Positions 32,232 to 40,874 of a stretch of 40,874 nucleotides of DNA are shown one piece after another. Under the pieces are notes generated by a model. It worked only from the letters and a program-made list of their open reading frames with translations, was not told where the DNA came from and ran no database searches. The translations under genes were made by a program, and so were the position numbers. The DNA lies in the NCBI GenBank assembly GCA_964623885.1, contig CAZUVM010000039.1, positions 1 to 40,874 on the forward strand, given 5' to 3'. Source of the stretch: CAZUVM01 sp964623885 (GTDB taxonomy: Bacteria > Verrucomicrobiota > Verrucomicrobiia > Limisphaerales > UBA8199). The first letter of the stretch is position 1. Each line of letters opens with the position of its first letter.

Positions 32232-34892
32232 CTAGGGATGACGCAGCCTGAAGTATTCGTTCTGGCCAGAGACGGGCAAAGTCATTTGCGAACCCGAGAG
32301 TGAGCCCGGGAGGTCACCCCATGCCGCCGAGTTCCGCAGGCCCGCAGCGTTGGTCTGGAGGATCCATCCTACGTAGGATGGAGGCCATGAAATCGTTAGT
32401 TTTGAGCCGCTAACTGAAGCGGAAATGTTCGACCCAACGGCTGGCACAGGGGTCGCGCTCACTTCGGCCGGGGCGCTCTCGCCGAATCGGTTCGTGGCGG
32501 TAAGGATGTAATAATACGTAGTGCCGTTAGCGACGTTAGTGTCGACAAAACTGGCACCAAAGCCGCTGCCCTGCGCGTAAGGGCCGCCATGGACGCTCGC
32601 TCGTTTAAGGTTATAGCCGAGCGCAAAGGGGACTCCCTGCCACAAAAGCAAAACCTGGCGATCCGTGGCTGTTCCGGTGAAAGACGTCGGAGCGTCGGGG
32701 ACTGAAGTTGCCACCGGATTTGAAGGATTGTTTGTGGCGCTTAACCACCAAAGGGCCGTCGTGATCGCGCGGGGGTAATGCGGACCTCCGGCGAAATTGG
32801 CGTTTCCAGTTCCATCGGTCGCATCCACCCAGCCTTGATTAAACCCTAGTTGAAACTGGATGGAGACATGCCCCTGGTCCACAGCCCCATTCACGAGGTT
32901 GTTGGGGATTCCCAGCACCGTCTCGGCGGCGTACTGGCAAATGAAGATTTTGCTTTGCCACGTAATGATGTTGGCGCTGGTCATCATCCAGCCGCCCGAG
33001 GGGGAACCGATACACTTTCCCGGAGTTAGGATGGCCACCATGTGATTTGAGAGAGTTTGCAGCATTGAGGCGTATGGCCCGCCGTTCCGATCCACGGCGT
33101 TCGTCAAACCCATTGCCGCGGGGTAAGCCAGTCCTTCAATCATCGGGGTAATGGCGGCGGTACTGCTGCCATCCAAAAGCGCGGGAATATACCCTAAACT
33201 TGCATGGTAACTGTTCCAGCGATCGACAACTGTTTGCGCTGCGATTCCCGCCATATTCTGGCATGTGCTTGCATCAACCGCGTCGCCTATTTGAGTGAAC
33301 ATTGCGTTTAGAGCCAGATAACTTGCCCAGTTTCGCACCGTCATCCTGCCGCTGAATGCCGATCTTTGAAGCGATGCGTCGAGGTTGTCGTAGGTCGTGA
33401 TCTCGCCCGAATTGACATTTTCGGGAATGCCATCACGGGCGATGGAGTTGGTGCTATCGCGCATCAGTAGCGAGTTGAGGCAGGTTTGTAGCAAGGTTGA
33501 GTTATTGGTCAGCCACGTATCGTCGCCGGTGTGACTCCAATAAAGCCCCGCAGACAAAATCCAGGACTGAAGTTCCTCGAGACCCATGTTGACGCCGTAT
33601 GCCGGACCCGTTCCCGAATTCGGCCAGAGACCCATGTCGTGATAAAAGGAAAACCCATGGTTCGAGACCTGCGCATAGGTGTTGGCATTGTAAAGCGGGG
33701 TATCGTAGCTGTAGCTGGCACCGGTAAGCGCTCCCGAAAAACCATCCAGCACATTTCTTAGCGCCCACGGTTGTACCAGGGAATCATAGAAGGCATGGTC
33801 CACTGTGAGGTCGAACGTATTGATATAGTTGAAGAATCCCTCAATTTCCCACCAGTGGGCTCGCCCCTGGGGATCGATCAAACACGCGGTGTTGGCCATG
33901 TACGAATGGAGCGCATGGCTGGCCATGAACTGACGATAAGGGTTGAGGCCGGCACGATTCATGGCCGTTGTCAGTTGCTGGCAGCGCGCCAAGGCGTCCC
34001 CGAACCCCGCGAAGGCTGAATCGATAACATCGTCGATCGAGGGATACAGTGAAGTATAGTAATAGTGCGATCCTGTTCGACCATCGACGACGGTGCTGCG
34101 GTAATAGGCCAGCACGACCATTTGCGTTCGGGTTTCGCCTGCAGGTACGCTGACATGGAAGGCGAAGCCGTTGGTCATTCCATTGAACAAAGACGTAAGC
34201 CGTGAACCACTCAACAGCTCGCAAGTCCCGCTCTGCACGGCCAATGCTGCCTCGCCCAGTACGAAACCCTGATAAGCGTTATTGGCAAAGGTTTTTTGTA
34301 TGGAAGTTACCGGTAGTCCAAAATAAAAATCCTCGGGTGTGCTGTTGGTATTCTGGATCGTGAATACCAGCCAGGTCGCCGGCAGCAAGTAGCGTCTCTT
34401 TTCGCTCAAAGTGGCCGCGTTGAAATCAGGCATGGACCAGGCCGGAGTGTAACAGATGAAACTCAGACCGGTGCCCGCGACAATATGCTGGTCAGTACAG
34501 GGGGTGATGGTTCTTTGGATGCTTGAGTCTGCAAAAAAATGCGCATTGATTGAGACGCTGGCTGCCGATCCGACGAAAGGCAGAATCTGTAAGCCAGAGC
34601 TGCCGGATAGCCCCATGAGCACTCCTCCCACCCCGCTGTAATAGGGATAGACACCCGTGGAAGTCCCAACGCCACACGTTGTGCCTTTGTAGCCGTAAGT
34701 GATCGTCGAGCAAGCGCCCATCGGAGCGTGATCCAGGTTGATGAACACCAGTTGATTCGAAGAAAGCAGCGTGAAGGCGGGAAGTGAATGTGTTCCGATG
34801 CTCAGCAGAACGCCTATCGCGGCGAACAGACAAGTGGACTTGTTAAGCCGAAAAAGCGAAGTCGAATGATAAACAATTCCCGGCGCGTTCAT
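32232..34892 (-). CDS. Secreted multidomain GH52-like glycoside hydrolase (beta-xylosidase family) with FN3 and C-terminal module
   Basis: This 886-residue protein starts at ATG 34892 (an ATG at 34949 is also in frame), with a signal peptide (KSTCLFAAIGVLLSIGTHSL). The N-terminal beta domain opens FINLDHAPMGACSTITYGYK, like the NAHHSPIGA opening of GH52. The candidate catalytic region is WWEIEGFFNYINTFDLTVDH with E351, followed by QPWALRNVLDGFSG. The second active-site region is TTYDNLDASL ... NWASYLALNAMF. After ~690 residues come an FN3 domain (VPDAPTSFTGTATDRQVLLL ... TYYYILTATNRFGESAPAEV) and an Ig-like module ending NEYFRLRHP. Known GH52 enzymes are ~700 residues and mostly intracellular xylosidases, so export and extra domains are unusual. 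Assignment is by motif memory, not a search. Confidence 0.75.
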   Translation of the reverse strand: MNAPGIVYHSTSLFRLNKSTCLFAAIGVLLSIGTHSLPAFTLLSSNQLVFINLDHAPMGACSTITYGYKGTTCGVGTSTGVYPYYSGVGGVLMGLSGSSGLQILPFVGSAASVSINAHFFADSSIQRTITPCTDQHIVAGTGLSFICYTPAWSMPDFNAATLSEKRRYLLPATWLVFTIQNTNSTPEDFYFGLPVTSIQKTFANNAYQGFVLGEAALAVQSGTCELLSGSRLTSLFNGMTNGFAFHVSVPAGETRTQMVVLAYYRSTVVDGRTGSHYYYTSLYPSIDDVIDSAFAGFGDALARCQQLTTAMNRAGLNPYRQFMASHALHSYMANTACLIDPQGRAHWWEIEGFFNYINTFDLTVDHAFYDSLVQPWALRNVLDGFSGALTGASYSYDTPLYNANTYAQVSNHGFSFYHDMGLWPNSGTGPAYGVNMGLEELQSWILSAGLYWSHTGDDTWLTNNSTLLQTCLNSLLMRDSTNSIARDGIPENVNSGEITTYDNLDASLQRSAFSGRMTVRNWASYLALNAMFTQIGDAVDASTCQNMAGIAAQTVVDRWNSYHASLGYIPALLDGSSTAAITPMIEGLAYPAAMGLTNAVDRNGGPYASMLQTLSNHMVAILTPGKCIGSPSGGWMMTSANIITWQSKIFICQYAAETVLGIPNNLVNGAVDQGHVSIQFQLGFNQGWVDATDGTGNANFAGGPHYPRAITTALWWLSATNNPSNPVATSVPDAPTSFTGTATDRQVLLLWQGVPFALGYNLKRASVHGGPYAQGSGFGASFVDTNVANGTTYYYILTATNRFGESAPAEVSATPVPAVGSNISASVSGSKLTISWPPSYVGWILQTNAAGLRNSAAWGDLPGSLSGSQMTLPVSGQNEYFRLRHP

Positions 34893-34999
34893 AGGCGAGC
34901 GGCGGCGAAGAAACGTTCGTGTGAGCGGACTACGCAACTCGTTCAGCAATGATATGTCTTGACGGCCGCATCAGTCAACCGAGTTTTTGCCGAGTGGCG

Positions 35000-35878
35000 C
35001 TACCAGGCGCGCGAAGCACCGACGACGACCGCTGTTTCCGATGAGGTGTGAAGGAAACCTAAGAAGAAGACGGAAGCAGTGGGACCGTCGCCGATGACGC
35101 GCTGAAGGCGAACGGCCGCGGATGTTGTGTGCGAAGCGCGCAATGGTTCAGAGAGCGCGCTGAAAGTCAGTTCGAAGGCGTTGGGCAGCGCCACGGTGGC
35201 CTGGAAAGTTGCTTGAATGCGATTTACCGGGAGATAACGCAGGCGCGCATCGATTGCCAGAGCTGGGCGGCCATCGAAGTGTCCGATCTCAGAAGCAATA
35301 TAACCATAAGGAGCAGTGCGCGGCCGAATGCCGTATCGCAACGTGCTATCGTGCTCGCCGCGTCGCCACCAGGATTCAGAGGCCGAATAAGCCGGAGTCA
35401 AATTCCCGAGCTCTTGTTCGGTCGTATTGCCCAGGGAACCTGTGAAAAGCCGTTCGGCGGCGTTCTGCCATTTCTCCAGCGGCAGGATTTCGAGCCACTC
35501 ATCGACCGGGAAAATCGCCAGCGCGGTTTCCTGCGCGCTATCCTGCAGCGCTCGAGCGAAGGCTCCCGTCGCGCGAGAGCTCAATTCACTAAACATGCCG
35601 TAGCGCCGAATTTGAGACTGTCGCGTCAATTCGTATCCGGCCGGCGGCCCGAGTCGGTCGAACACCACCGGTTGATTCTTGATGAGTTCGCGACTGAACC
35701 GGACTTTCCAATCGGTGCTGGTGACGGTGTCATCGAATTCGAAGGTTAGGGGTGGGCTGACGGCCCACATTTCATTGGTGGAAAGAGGATCATCGCTTGC
35801 TGCGGCATGGGATGACGCCGCCATCATCACCATTCCCAGCAGCCAAGCCTGCCCTACTATCCGCCCTGACGCATTCAT
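35000..35878 (-). CDS. Exported protein of unknown function
   Basis: This 292-residue protein has a signal peptide (GQAWLLGMVMMAASSHAAAS). The body is rich in alternating polar/hydrophobic strands (LAIDARLRYLPVNRIQATFQ, AFELTFSAL, TASVFFLGFL) and ends in RAW with an aromatic terminal residue. That fits a small outer-membrane barrel or a periplasmic beta protein. I do not recognise the family. It lies upstream of the GH52 gene on the same strand (107 bp gap), so the two may be cotranscribed. Confidence 0.75.
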   Translation of the reverse strand: MNASGRIVGQAWLLGMVMMAASSHAAASDDPLSTNEMWAVSPPLTFEFDDTVTSTDWKVRFSRELIKNQPVVFDRLGPPAGYELTRQSQIRRYGMFSELSSRATGAFARALQDSAQETALAIFPVDEWLEILPLEKWQNAAERLFTGSLGNTTEQELGNLTPAYSASESWWRRGEHDSTLRYGIRPRTAPYGYIASEIGHFDGRPALAIDARLRYLPVNRIQATFQATVALPNAFELTFSALSEPLRASHTTSAAVRLQRVIGDGPTASVFFLGFLHTSSETAVVVGASRAW

Positions 35879-36057
35879 CGCGTTGTCCGAAGGCAGTTGG
35901 CATAGTTATGCCTCCGTAGGCCAACCGGCGATCTTCTGGACTATCGACTGGCAGCGCCGTCTCTGAAATGGGTTTGATTACTCCGAGTGAGCTGACAGAC
36001 GTCCCCTTGAACCACCAGTAAGAAGCTAACCGAAACACCTGGCTGGAATACTCGAAC

Positions 36058-36819
36058 TTATGGAACTGTCGTGATTTGCTTAAGCGCTTGCCAATCTGTA
36101 TTGCGCGGGCTGATTTGCGCTCCCTCAAAACCCAGGCGCTGGCTTTCAGGGTCGCGCAGTTTGCAAATTGCTGCGTGCCCATCGGCGAACGTCAGGGTGT
36201 AGGCGCGCGCGTGTCGGGTGGCCGGAGCGCTGGCAAAGGGGCGGCTGTCGTCCATGGTTACGAGAAACCATGCGTCATCAATCGTCGTTTCATTTTCGTC
36301 GATCATGACCCAGAGCATGACGGGGCAGGCAGCGGCAAGTTCGCTCTCGCGAACAAAAGTGCGAAAGCTCTCGGTTGCATAAGTCGTTCCCATAACTCTG
36401 CTGCCCATCCATCCGTTCATGGAGTAGCTCCGGATGCGGGGCAGGTTGTTGACGCGTGACGCATCGGCTGGACAACGATAAACACCCGGATTGGGCGCAT
36501 AAGGGAAAAGCTTTCCCTGCAGGATTAGCGCCTCATTTGTCGCATCGGTGGCTAGGCGCATATTTCCGGCAACCCAATTCGTGCTCTGCCCGGGCGGGAC
36601 CGTCGGCTGAGTTTGAGGGTAATTCGCCGGCAGCCGGCCATTATCATCAGCGGTGTACATTTGGTCGGCGAGGGCGAGTTCCTTGAGGTTGTTGAGGCAG
36701 GCGGCGCGATGGCTTTTGGTTTTAGCGCCGCCGAGCGTGGGTAGAAGCAAAGCAGCCAGCACTGCGATGATCGCGATCCCGACGAGCAATTCAATCAAGG
36801 TGAAGGCACTACGAACCAT
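36058..36819 (-). CDS. Prepilin-type protein with H-X9-DG domain
   Basis: This 253-residue protein starts at ATG 36819, giving MVRSAFTLIELLVGIAIIAV. This is a type IV prepilin-like methylation helix with the conserved Glu at +5, although the usual Gly before Phe is Ala. The ectodomain follows the Verrucomicrobia/Planctomycetes pattern (AACLNNLKELALADQMYTAD, YRCPADAS) and ends in HARAYTLTFADG, an exact H-x9-DG motif. Hundreds of paralogs exist per genome in these phyla. They may be minor pseudopilins or surface proteins. Confidence 0.88.
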   Translation of the reverse strand: MVRSAFTLIELLVGIAIIAVLAALLLPTLGGAKTKSHRAACLNNLKELALADQMYTADDNGRLPANYPQTQPTVPPGQSTNWVAGNMRLATDATNEALILQGKLFPYAPNPGVYRCPADASRVNNLPRIRSYSMNGWMGSRVMGTTYATESFRTFVRESELAAACPVMLWVMIDENETTIDDAWFLVTMDDSRPFASAPATRHARAYTLTFADGHAAICKLRDPESQRLGFEGAQISPRNTDWQALKQITTVP

Positions 36820-36958
36820 CTCAAATCCACACGGCTGAAGATACCCTTGAAGGCAACCTGCGGCAGTGTGCGTCTCTGGGCACACCAGCGCTTTTGGTTG
36901 CGCGCCACCTTCAGCACAGAGATACTGGGGCGAACGATCCTGATGTGATCGCAAGCGA

Positions 36959-39900
36959 ATGAGAACCGGGCGGCGCTTACTGTGGCTGGGAGCGGCGCTG
37001 ATAATACTGGCCGAGACATGTTGGAGCCAGCGGGCGTCGAATTGGCGCGCCTACAAAGTCGTTGACGGGTTGCCCGAAGCCGCTTGTATTTCGGTCACCT
37101 TTTCCCCCCAAAACAAGGTTCTTGCCCGTCACTTCAGCCAGCCATTAATAACCGAACTCGACGGCTACGGCATTACGAACATGCCTGCTCCGGAGGGAAG
37201 CAAAAGCCGTATTTACCAGAGTCCGGGAGGCCAGCTTTGGTCGGTTGCTGCGCAGGGGCTCGACGAATTTAGCTTTAAGACGCGTACCTGGATCTCCCAT
37301 CACGTGCAGGAAATCGCCGCGCCTCATCGCGGGCTGGCGCCTCTGATTGACCCTATCCCATTGCGACCTGTGCGGCAGGGATTGGTGATTTTCTTGCTTC
37401 CCGAGCGCCTGATGCAATTCAACAATGAAGATGCCAACCGGCCGCAGACGACCTTGCTGCGTTCGTCTGCGCAGACTCGGCTGGGGGAATTCTCAGGGAT
37501 GGGCAATGCTCACGATGGCGGGTTATGGATTGCCGGCAGCCACGGGTTGGCCAAAATCCCGCCGCCTGTCCGCAGCTTGACCCCGGAAACCGAATGGCGC
37601 GAATATCTCGTCCCCGCCGAGTTGCACATTGAAAACCTGCAGGCGCCCCATGAAGACGAAGACGGCGGAGTAACAATGATAGCCGAATCGACAACCAACC
37701 ACCAGAAGCTCGTTTTGTATTTTGATGGTAAATCCTGGCAAGCCAGCGCACCGGTCGCCGAAAAGCTTCGGCAGGCGTGGCGAGCTGGCGATCGAACCTG
37801 GTGGGCCATGGCGCTCGACGCTTTATACCGGTGGCGCGAGGACCAGTCGGGGCTGACGGAAATCGATGAAGTTTCGGCGCGCGAGTATTTCGATGTGGCG
37901 ATCGAGCCCGGCGGCGCCTTTTGGCTCGCTACTTCGGACGGTTTAATTCGCTACGCTCCTTCCTTGTGGCGGAGCCCAGGTTCGCTGCATTTGCAGAATG
38001 CTCAGGTGCGCTGCCTTGCTGCCGATCGGCAGTCCGGCCTTTGGTTTGTGGCCGGTGGAAGGTTACACCACTTGCAGGACTTCACTCTCGAGGAGTTTCC
38101 CTTGTCCACTGAGCGCGCCGCGCGAGCTTTGTATCCACTGAAAAATGGCGCCCTCGTGCTGGAAACCGAGCCCGCCGAATCCGGGAAACCCGGCGCCCTT
38201 TTCACGCTGGACCCGGGGCAACGCAGGTTCAACCGCCTGGACGAAGGAGGTCGGCCAGCGGGACTCAAGGCGCTGGGCTTGTTGCCGGATGGCAGCCTGT
38301 GTCTCGAGGTGTTCGGGGATGGAAGCTCGAAATCGAACTGCGAATTGAAGAGATTCGACGGGACGCGATATGAAGCGTGTCCTGAGCCCCCGCCAGCTTT
38401 GGGCACCAATTGGGAAACCCTGTTTGTCGCGCAGAACGGAGACTGGTGGATCGGCAGCGAGCTTGGCACTGCCTGTTACCACGACAAAGCCTGGCGCTGT
38501 TTCACGGCTGCCGACGAGAGCCTGCCGGCCGCTCCCGTGGCATTTACAGAATTGGCCGACGGGAAGATCTGGTGCGCGACCGAGACGCAGGTCTGGGAGT
38601 CTGACGGGAACTCATGGCAATTAGTGCGCGGCGGGTTTGGCCGAATAAACAGCCTGGTGCGCTCGCGTAGAGACGGCAGTATTTGGGTGGGCGCCAGCAG
38701 TGGTGTGCACCGGCTTATGCAAGGGGTCTGGATCGAAAACGGGATTGAGGATGGGTTGCCGGCTGCATCGGTGCGGCAAATTTGCGAAGATCCGCGCGGC
38801 CAGCTTTGGGCCGCAACGACTCGCGGCCTGAGCCAGTTTCATCCGGAAGCAGACCCGGACCCGCCACGAGGCTTTATCGAGCCATTGTCGGATGCTGGAA
38901 ACGACGTGCCCGAAGGGCGAACCATCTCGTTGCGTTTTGCGGCCGCCGACAAATGGAAATATACCTCTCCGGAACGCTTGCTCTTTTCTTATCGAATGGA
39001 CGGACGGGATTGGTCCGCTTTCCAGGAAGCCGGACGCGTCAGTTTTCCTGATCTGGCCCCGGGCAAACACTACTTTGAAGTGCGCCCGCTGGATCGCAAT
39101 GGCAACCGCGGCGAGGCGGTCCAGCTGGAATTCGCCATCTTGCTGCCGTGGTATCGGGAGTCCCGACTGGTGCTCATCTCGGCGGCCGGCGCGGCGGCAG
39201 CCCTGTTTTTCGCGGGTTTAGCTCTCAAACGCCATCGGCAACTGGTGCGCAGCTACGCGGAGGTCGAGCGCAAGGTGGCGGAACGGACTCAGCAACTGGA
39301 GGTCGCCGGGCGGGAACTCCTCCATAGTCAGAAGATGAACGCGCTGGGCGCGCTGGCTGCCGGGATCGCGCACGACTTCAATAATATTCTTTCGATCATC
39401 AAGGGCTCTGCCCAAATCATCGAAGATAATGTGGAAAATCCTGACAAGATTCGTATTCGAACCGATCGGATCCGAACCGTTGTCGAACAAGGATCGGGGA
39501 TCGTAAAGGCAATGCTCGGCTTCAGCCGTGAGACCAACGAACGCCCCGCACCTTGCGAGCTCAATGCGGCGGTCGAGGATACACTGAAGCTCCTGGGCGA
39601 CCGATTCCTGCGCGAGGTGCAAGTCACCTTTGAGCCGGCGCCAGGATTGCCGGCCGTGGTTGTCTCGCGGGATTTAATCCAGCAGATACTGCTGAATTTC
39701 ATTTTCAATGCGGCCGAATCAATGACTAAGCAGCGACAGATTATAATCCGCAGCACACGACTGAGCGCTTTGCCTCCGGAGCTGGTGCTGGCGCCCGCGT
39801 CCGCGCCCGCATATCTTGCCATTTCCGTGCAGGATTTTGGCTGCGGGATATCGCCGGAGAATTTGCCGCGCATTTTCGAGCCATTCTTCACAACCAAGGC

Positions 39901-40075
39901 CCTTTCCACCCACCGTGGCACGGGTCTGGGTTTGTCGATGGTATATGAGCTGGCGAAAAAGCTTTCTTCCGGATTGGCCGTTGTCTCGGTTCTTGACCAG
40001 GGAAGCACCTTCACTCTGATCGTGCCTGTCGCCGCCGGCGAGCAACGCGAAAAAGATGAGCCCGGTTCGATATAA
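36959..40075 (+). CDS. Propeller sensor histidine kinase (Reg_prop, Y_Y_Y, HisKA, HATPase)
   Basis: This 1038-residue protein starts at ATG 36959, with signal MRTGRRLLWLGAALIILAET. The periplasmic part (~residues 25-640) holds degenerate Reg_prop blades (GGLWIAGSHGLAKI, GAFWLATSDGLIRY, GSIWVGASSGVHRL, GQLWAATTRGLSQF). A Y_Y_Y domain (LLFSYRMDGRDWSAF), a membrane helix (LVLISAAGAAAALFFAGLAL) and a coiled coil (AEVERKVAERTQQLEVAGRE) follow. The HisKA H-box has H805 in AAGIAHDFNNILSII, and the ATPase has QQILLNFIFNAAESM, DFGCGISPENL and GTGLGLSMVYELAKK. It is of the NtrB-like hybrid-free class, unlike the HisKA_3 kinase at 26016. The response regulator follows after 15 bp. Confidence 0.93.
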   Translation: MRTGRRLLWLGAALIILAETCWSQRASNWRAYKVVDGLPEAACISVTFSPQNKVLARHFSQPLITELDGYGITNMPAPEGSKSRIYQSPGGQLWSVAAQGLDEFSFKTRTWISHHVQEIAAPHRGLAPLIDPIPLRPVRQGLVIFLLPERLMQFNNEDANRPQTTLLRSSAQTRLGEFSGMGNAHDGGLWIAGSHGLAKIPPPVRSLTPETEWREYLVPAELHIENLQAPHEDEDGGVTMIAESTTNHQKLVLYFDGKSWQASAPVAEKLRQAWRAGDRTWWAMALDALYRWREDQSGLTEIDEVSAREYFDVAIEPGGAFWLATSDGLIRYAPSLWRSPGSLHLQNAQVRCLAADRQSGLWFVAGGRLHHLQDFTLEEFPLSTERAARALYPLKNGALVLETEPAESGKPGALFTLDPGQRRFNRLDEGGRPAGLKALGLLPDGSLCLEVFGDGSSKSNCELKRFDGTRYEACPEPPPALGTNWETLFVAQNGDWWIGSELGTACYHDKAWRCFTAADESLPAAPVAFTELADGKIWCATETQVWESDGNSWQLVRGGFGRINSLVRSRRDGSIWVGASSGVHRLMQGVWIENGIEDGLPAASVRQICEDPRGQLWAATTRGLSQFHPEADPDPPRGFIEPLSDAGNDVPEGRTISLRFAAADKWKYTSPERLLFSYRMDGRDWSAFQEAGRVSFPDLAPGKHYFEVRPLDRNGNRGEAVQLEFAILLPWYRESRLVLISAAGAAAALFFAGLALKRHRQLVRSYAEVERKVAERTQQLEVAGRELLHSQKMNALGALAAGIAHDFNNILSIIKGSAQIIEDNVENPDKIRIRTDRIRTVVEQGSGIVKAMLGFSRETNERPAPCELNAAVEDTLKLLGDRFLREVQVTFEPAPGLPAVVVSRDLIQQILLNFIFNAAESMTKQRQIIIRSTRLSALPPELVLAPASAPAYLAISVQDFGCGISPENLPRIFEPFFTTKALSTHRGTGLGLSMVYELAKKLSSGLAVVSVLDQGSTFTLIVPVAAGEQREKDEPGSI

Positions 40076-40090
40076 TACCTCTGATTTCGC

Positions 40091-40738
40091 ATGAACACTC
40101 CCACCGTTCTTATTATCGAAGACGATGACTTCCAATACGAAATCTACGAAGAGGCTTTGTCCAAGTATCAGCTCAGCCGCGTGCGCAGCGGGAGCGAGGC
40201 GCTCGCCCAGATCCCGGCGCAGCGTCCGGATATCGTCATCCTGGATCACGTCCTGGATAAGGGCGAACTGGGCTTGGACTTTTTACCGGAGTTGAAGGAG
40301 CTATTGCCGTTTGTCCCGATCGTGGTCGTCTCGGGCGCTTTGGAGGTGCACCAGCAGATGGCCGCGCTGCAAGGTCCACGCCGAGCGCATTATTGCCTGA
40401 CCAAGCCGGTGGATATTCGCCTGCTGAAACGGACGGTGGATACCGCGCTCAAGGAGTGCGGCGAGAAAGAGGTGGTGCGGCAATTTGAAGCGCTGGAGCG
40501 CTCGCATCGCATCGATGCGCTGGACCTGTTCAGCCGTTCGACCGACCGGCTCAGCCGGCAGAATCATATCCGCGAACGCCTCATCAAATCGCGCGAACGC
40601 CCCAATATTTCCGCCCTGGCACGAGAGTTTGGCGTCGCTCGCCGCACGATCATCCGTGACCTGCAGGAACTGATCCGGCGCGGCCAGCTCAAGCCGGAAG
40701 TTTATCCCGAATGGGAGAATCCGCTGGAGACAGACTAG
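40091..40738 (+). CDS. Response regulator with C-terminal winged-helix (DeoR/HTH_11-like) output
   Basis: This 215-residue protein has a receiver domain with acidic pocket IIEDDD, phospho-acceptor D52 in VILDHVLDKG, conserved Ser in VVVSGA and Lys in CLTKPVD. A helical linker leads to the C-terminal helix-turn-helix, residues ~170-205 (ISALAREFGVARRTIIRDLQ, then ELIRRGQLK). This DeoR/HTH_11-like output is uncommon for response regulators, which normally carry OmpR, LuxR or Fis-type domains. The partner is the kinase 15 bp upstream. Downstream is a repeat. Confidence 0.9.
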   Translation: MNTPTVLIIEDDDFQYEIYEEALSKYQLSRVRSGSEALAQIPAQRPDIVILDHVLDKGELGLDFLPELKELLPFVPIVVVSGALEVHQQMAALQGPRRAHYCLTKPVDIRLLKRTVDTALKECGEKEVVRQFEALERSHRIDALDLFSRSTDRLSRQNHIRERLIKSRERPNISALAREFGVARRTIIRDLQELIRRGQLKPEVYPEWENPLETD

Positions 40739-40768
40739 AACCCATCTCATAAATAGGGAATGGGTGCG

Positions 40769-40866
40769 CTGAGCTCTGGCGGGTGGCTGGCTAGGCGCGA
40801 CGAGGGAGCATAGCCCTGCGCTCTGTGACCGAGGAGCAACAACGCTAGCCACCCGCCAGAACTCAG
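40769..40866. repeat. Inverted repeat at the window end
   Basis: CTGAGCTCTGGCGGGTGGCT (from 40769) and AGCCACCCGCCAGAACTCAG (to 40866) are 23-base arms with two mismatches around a 52-base loop. A smaller ACCCAT...ATGGGT dyad (40740-40765) follows the response-regulator stop. The element may continue beyond the window. Confidence 0.6.
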
Positions 40867-40874
40867 CCCTGCGG

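Noticed and set aside
35679..35966. A plus-strand frame ending in a protein-like stretch (FWTIDWQRRL)
   Set aside because: Most of it lies antisense to the exported protein gene at 35000-35878. Only the last ~25 codons are free, too little to call a remnant.

Overview
The window looks like chromosomal DNA of a member of the Verrucomicrobiota, probably from the soil or sediment lineages around Pedosphaera/Limisphaera. This is an inference, because no ribosomal marker is present. It rests on the moderately GC-rich coding style, a prepilin-type H-X9-DG protein, giant Reg_prop/Y_Y_Y sensor kinases, a DUF1080 enzyme, a Tat-exported Gfo/Idh/MocA protein, and several families of palindromic intergenic repeats.

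Positions 1-10.9 kb and 16.3-21.7 kb are dominated by multiheme c-type cytochromes and read as a quinol-to-surface electron route. The window opens inside a fusion of a multiheme cytochrome with a b-type cytochrome, organised like Geobacter CbcL. After one antiparallel secreted propeller gene come a membrane-anchored tetraheme cytochrome, a Tat-exported four-cluster ferredoxin, an NrfD-type quinol subunit and a small unknown protein. The last three genes are translationally coupled or adjacent. The NrfD protein is remarkable: a cyclic-nucleotide-binding domain sits inside it, between two blocks of membrane helices. hemA (first step of heme synthesis) follows, then a secreted nonaheme cytochrome closed by a strong intrinsic terminator.

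From 11 to 13.3 kb there is no intact gene. This stretch holds a 242-bp MITE-like inverted repeat, a hairpin-rich repeat, a response regulator that has lost its N-terminus, and an abutting remnant of another gene. A sulfatase and an antiparallel GldG-like protein follow. At 16.3-21.7 kb lie a second nonaheme cytochrome, an MtrA/DmsE-like octaheme cytochrome and a large outer-membrane beta-barrel of MtrB/PioB type. Together these form a candidate porin-cytochrome conduit for extracellular electron transfer. As far as I recall, porin-multiheme clusters have been reported in freshwater Verrucomicrobia, so the concept is not new. The cNMP-binding NrfD, the CX4CH-ending octaheme protein and the repeat-overwritten porin 5' end are less expected.

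The rest (21.7-40.9 kb) is mixed: a DUF1080-PHP fusion, the MsrPQ methionine sulfoxide repair pair, a NusG paralog with a hairpin in its leader, trmB, an orphan propeller sensor kinase, a DUF3185 membrane protein, an alpha/beta hydrolase, a Gfo/Idh/MocA oxidoreductase, a secreted multidomain GH52 glycosidase, an unknown exported protein, the H-X9-DG pseudopilin, and a second propeller kinase with its own response regulator. Sulfatase, GH52, DUF1080 and oxidoreductase genes point to a polysaccharide-degrading lifestyle. No tRNA, rRNA, CRISPR array or transposase gene was seen.
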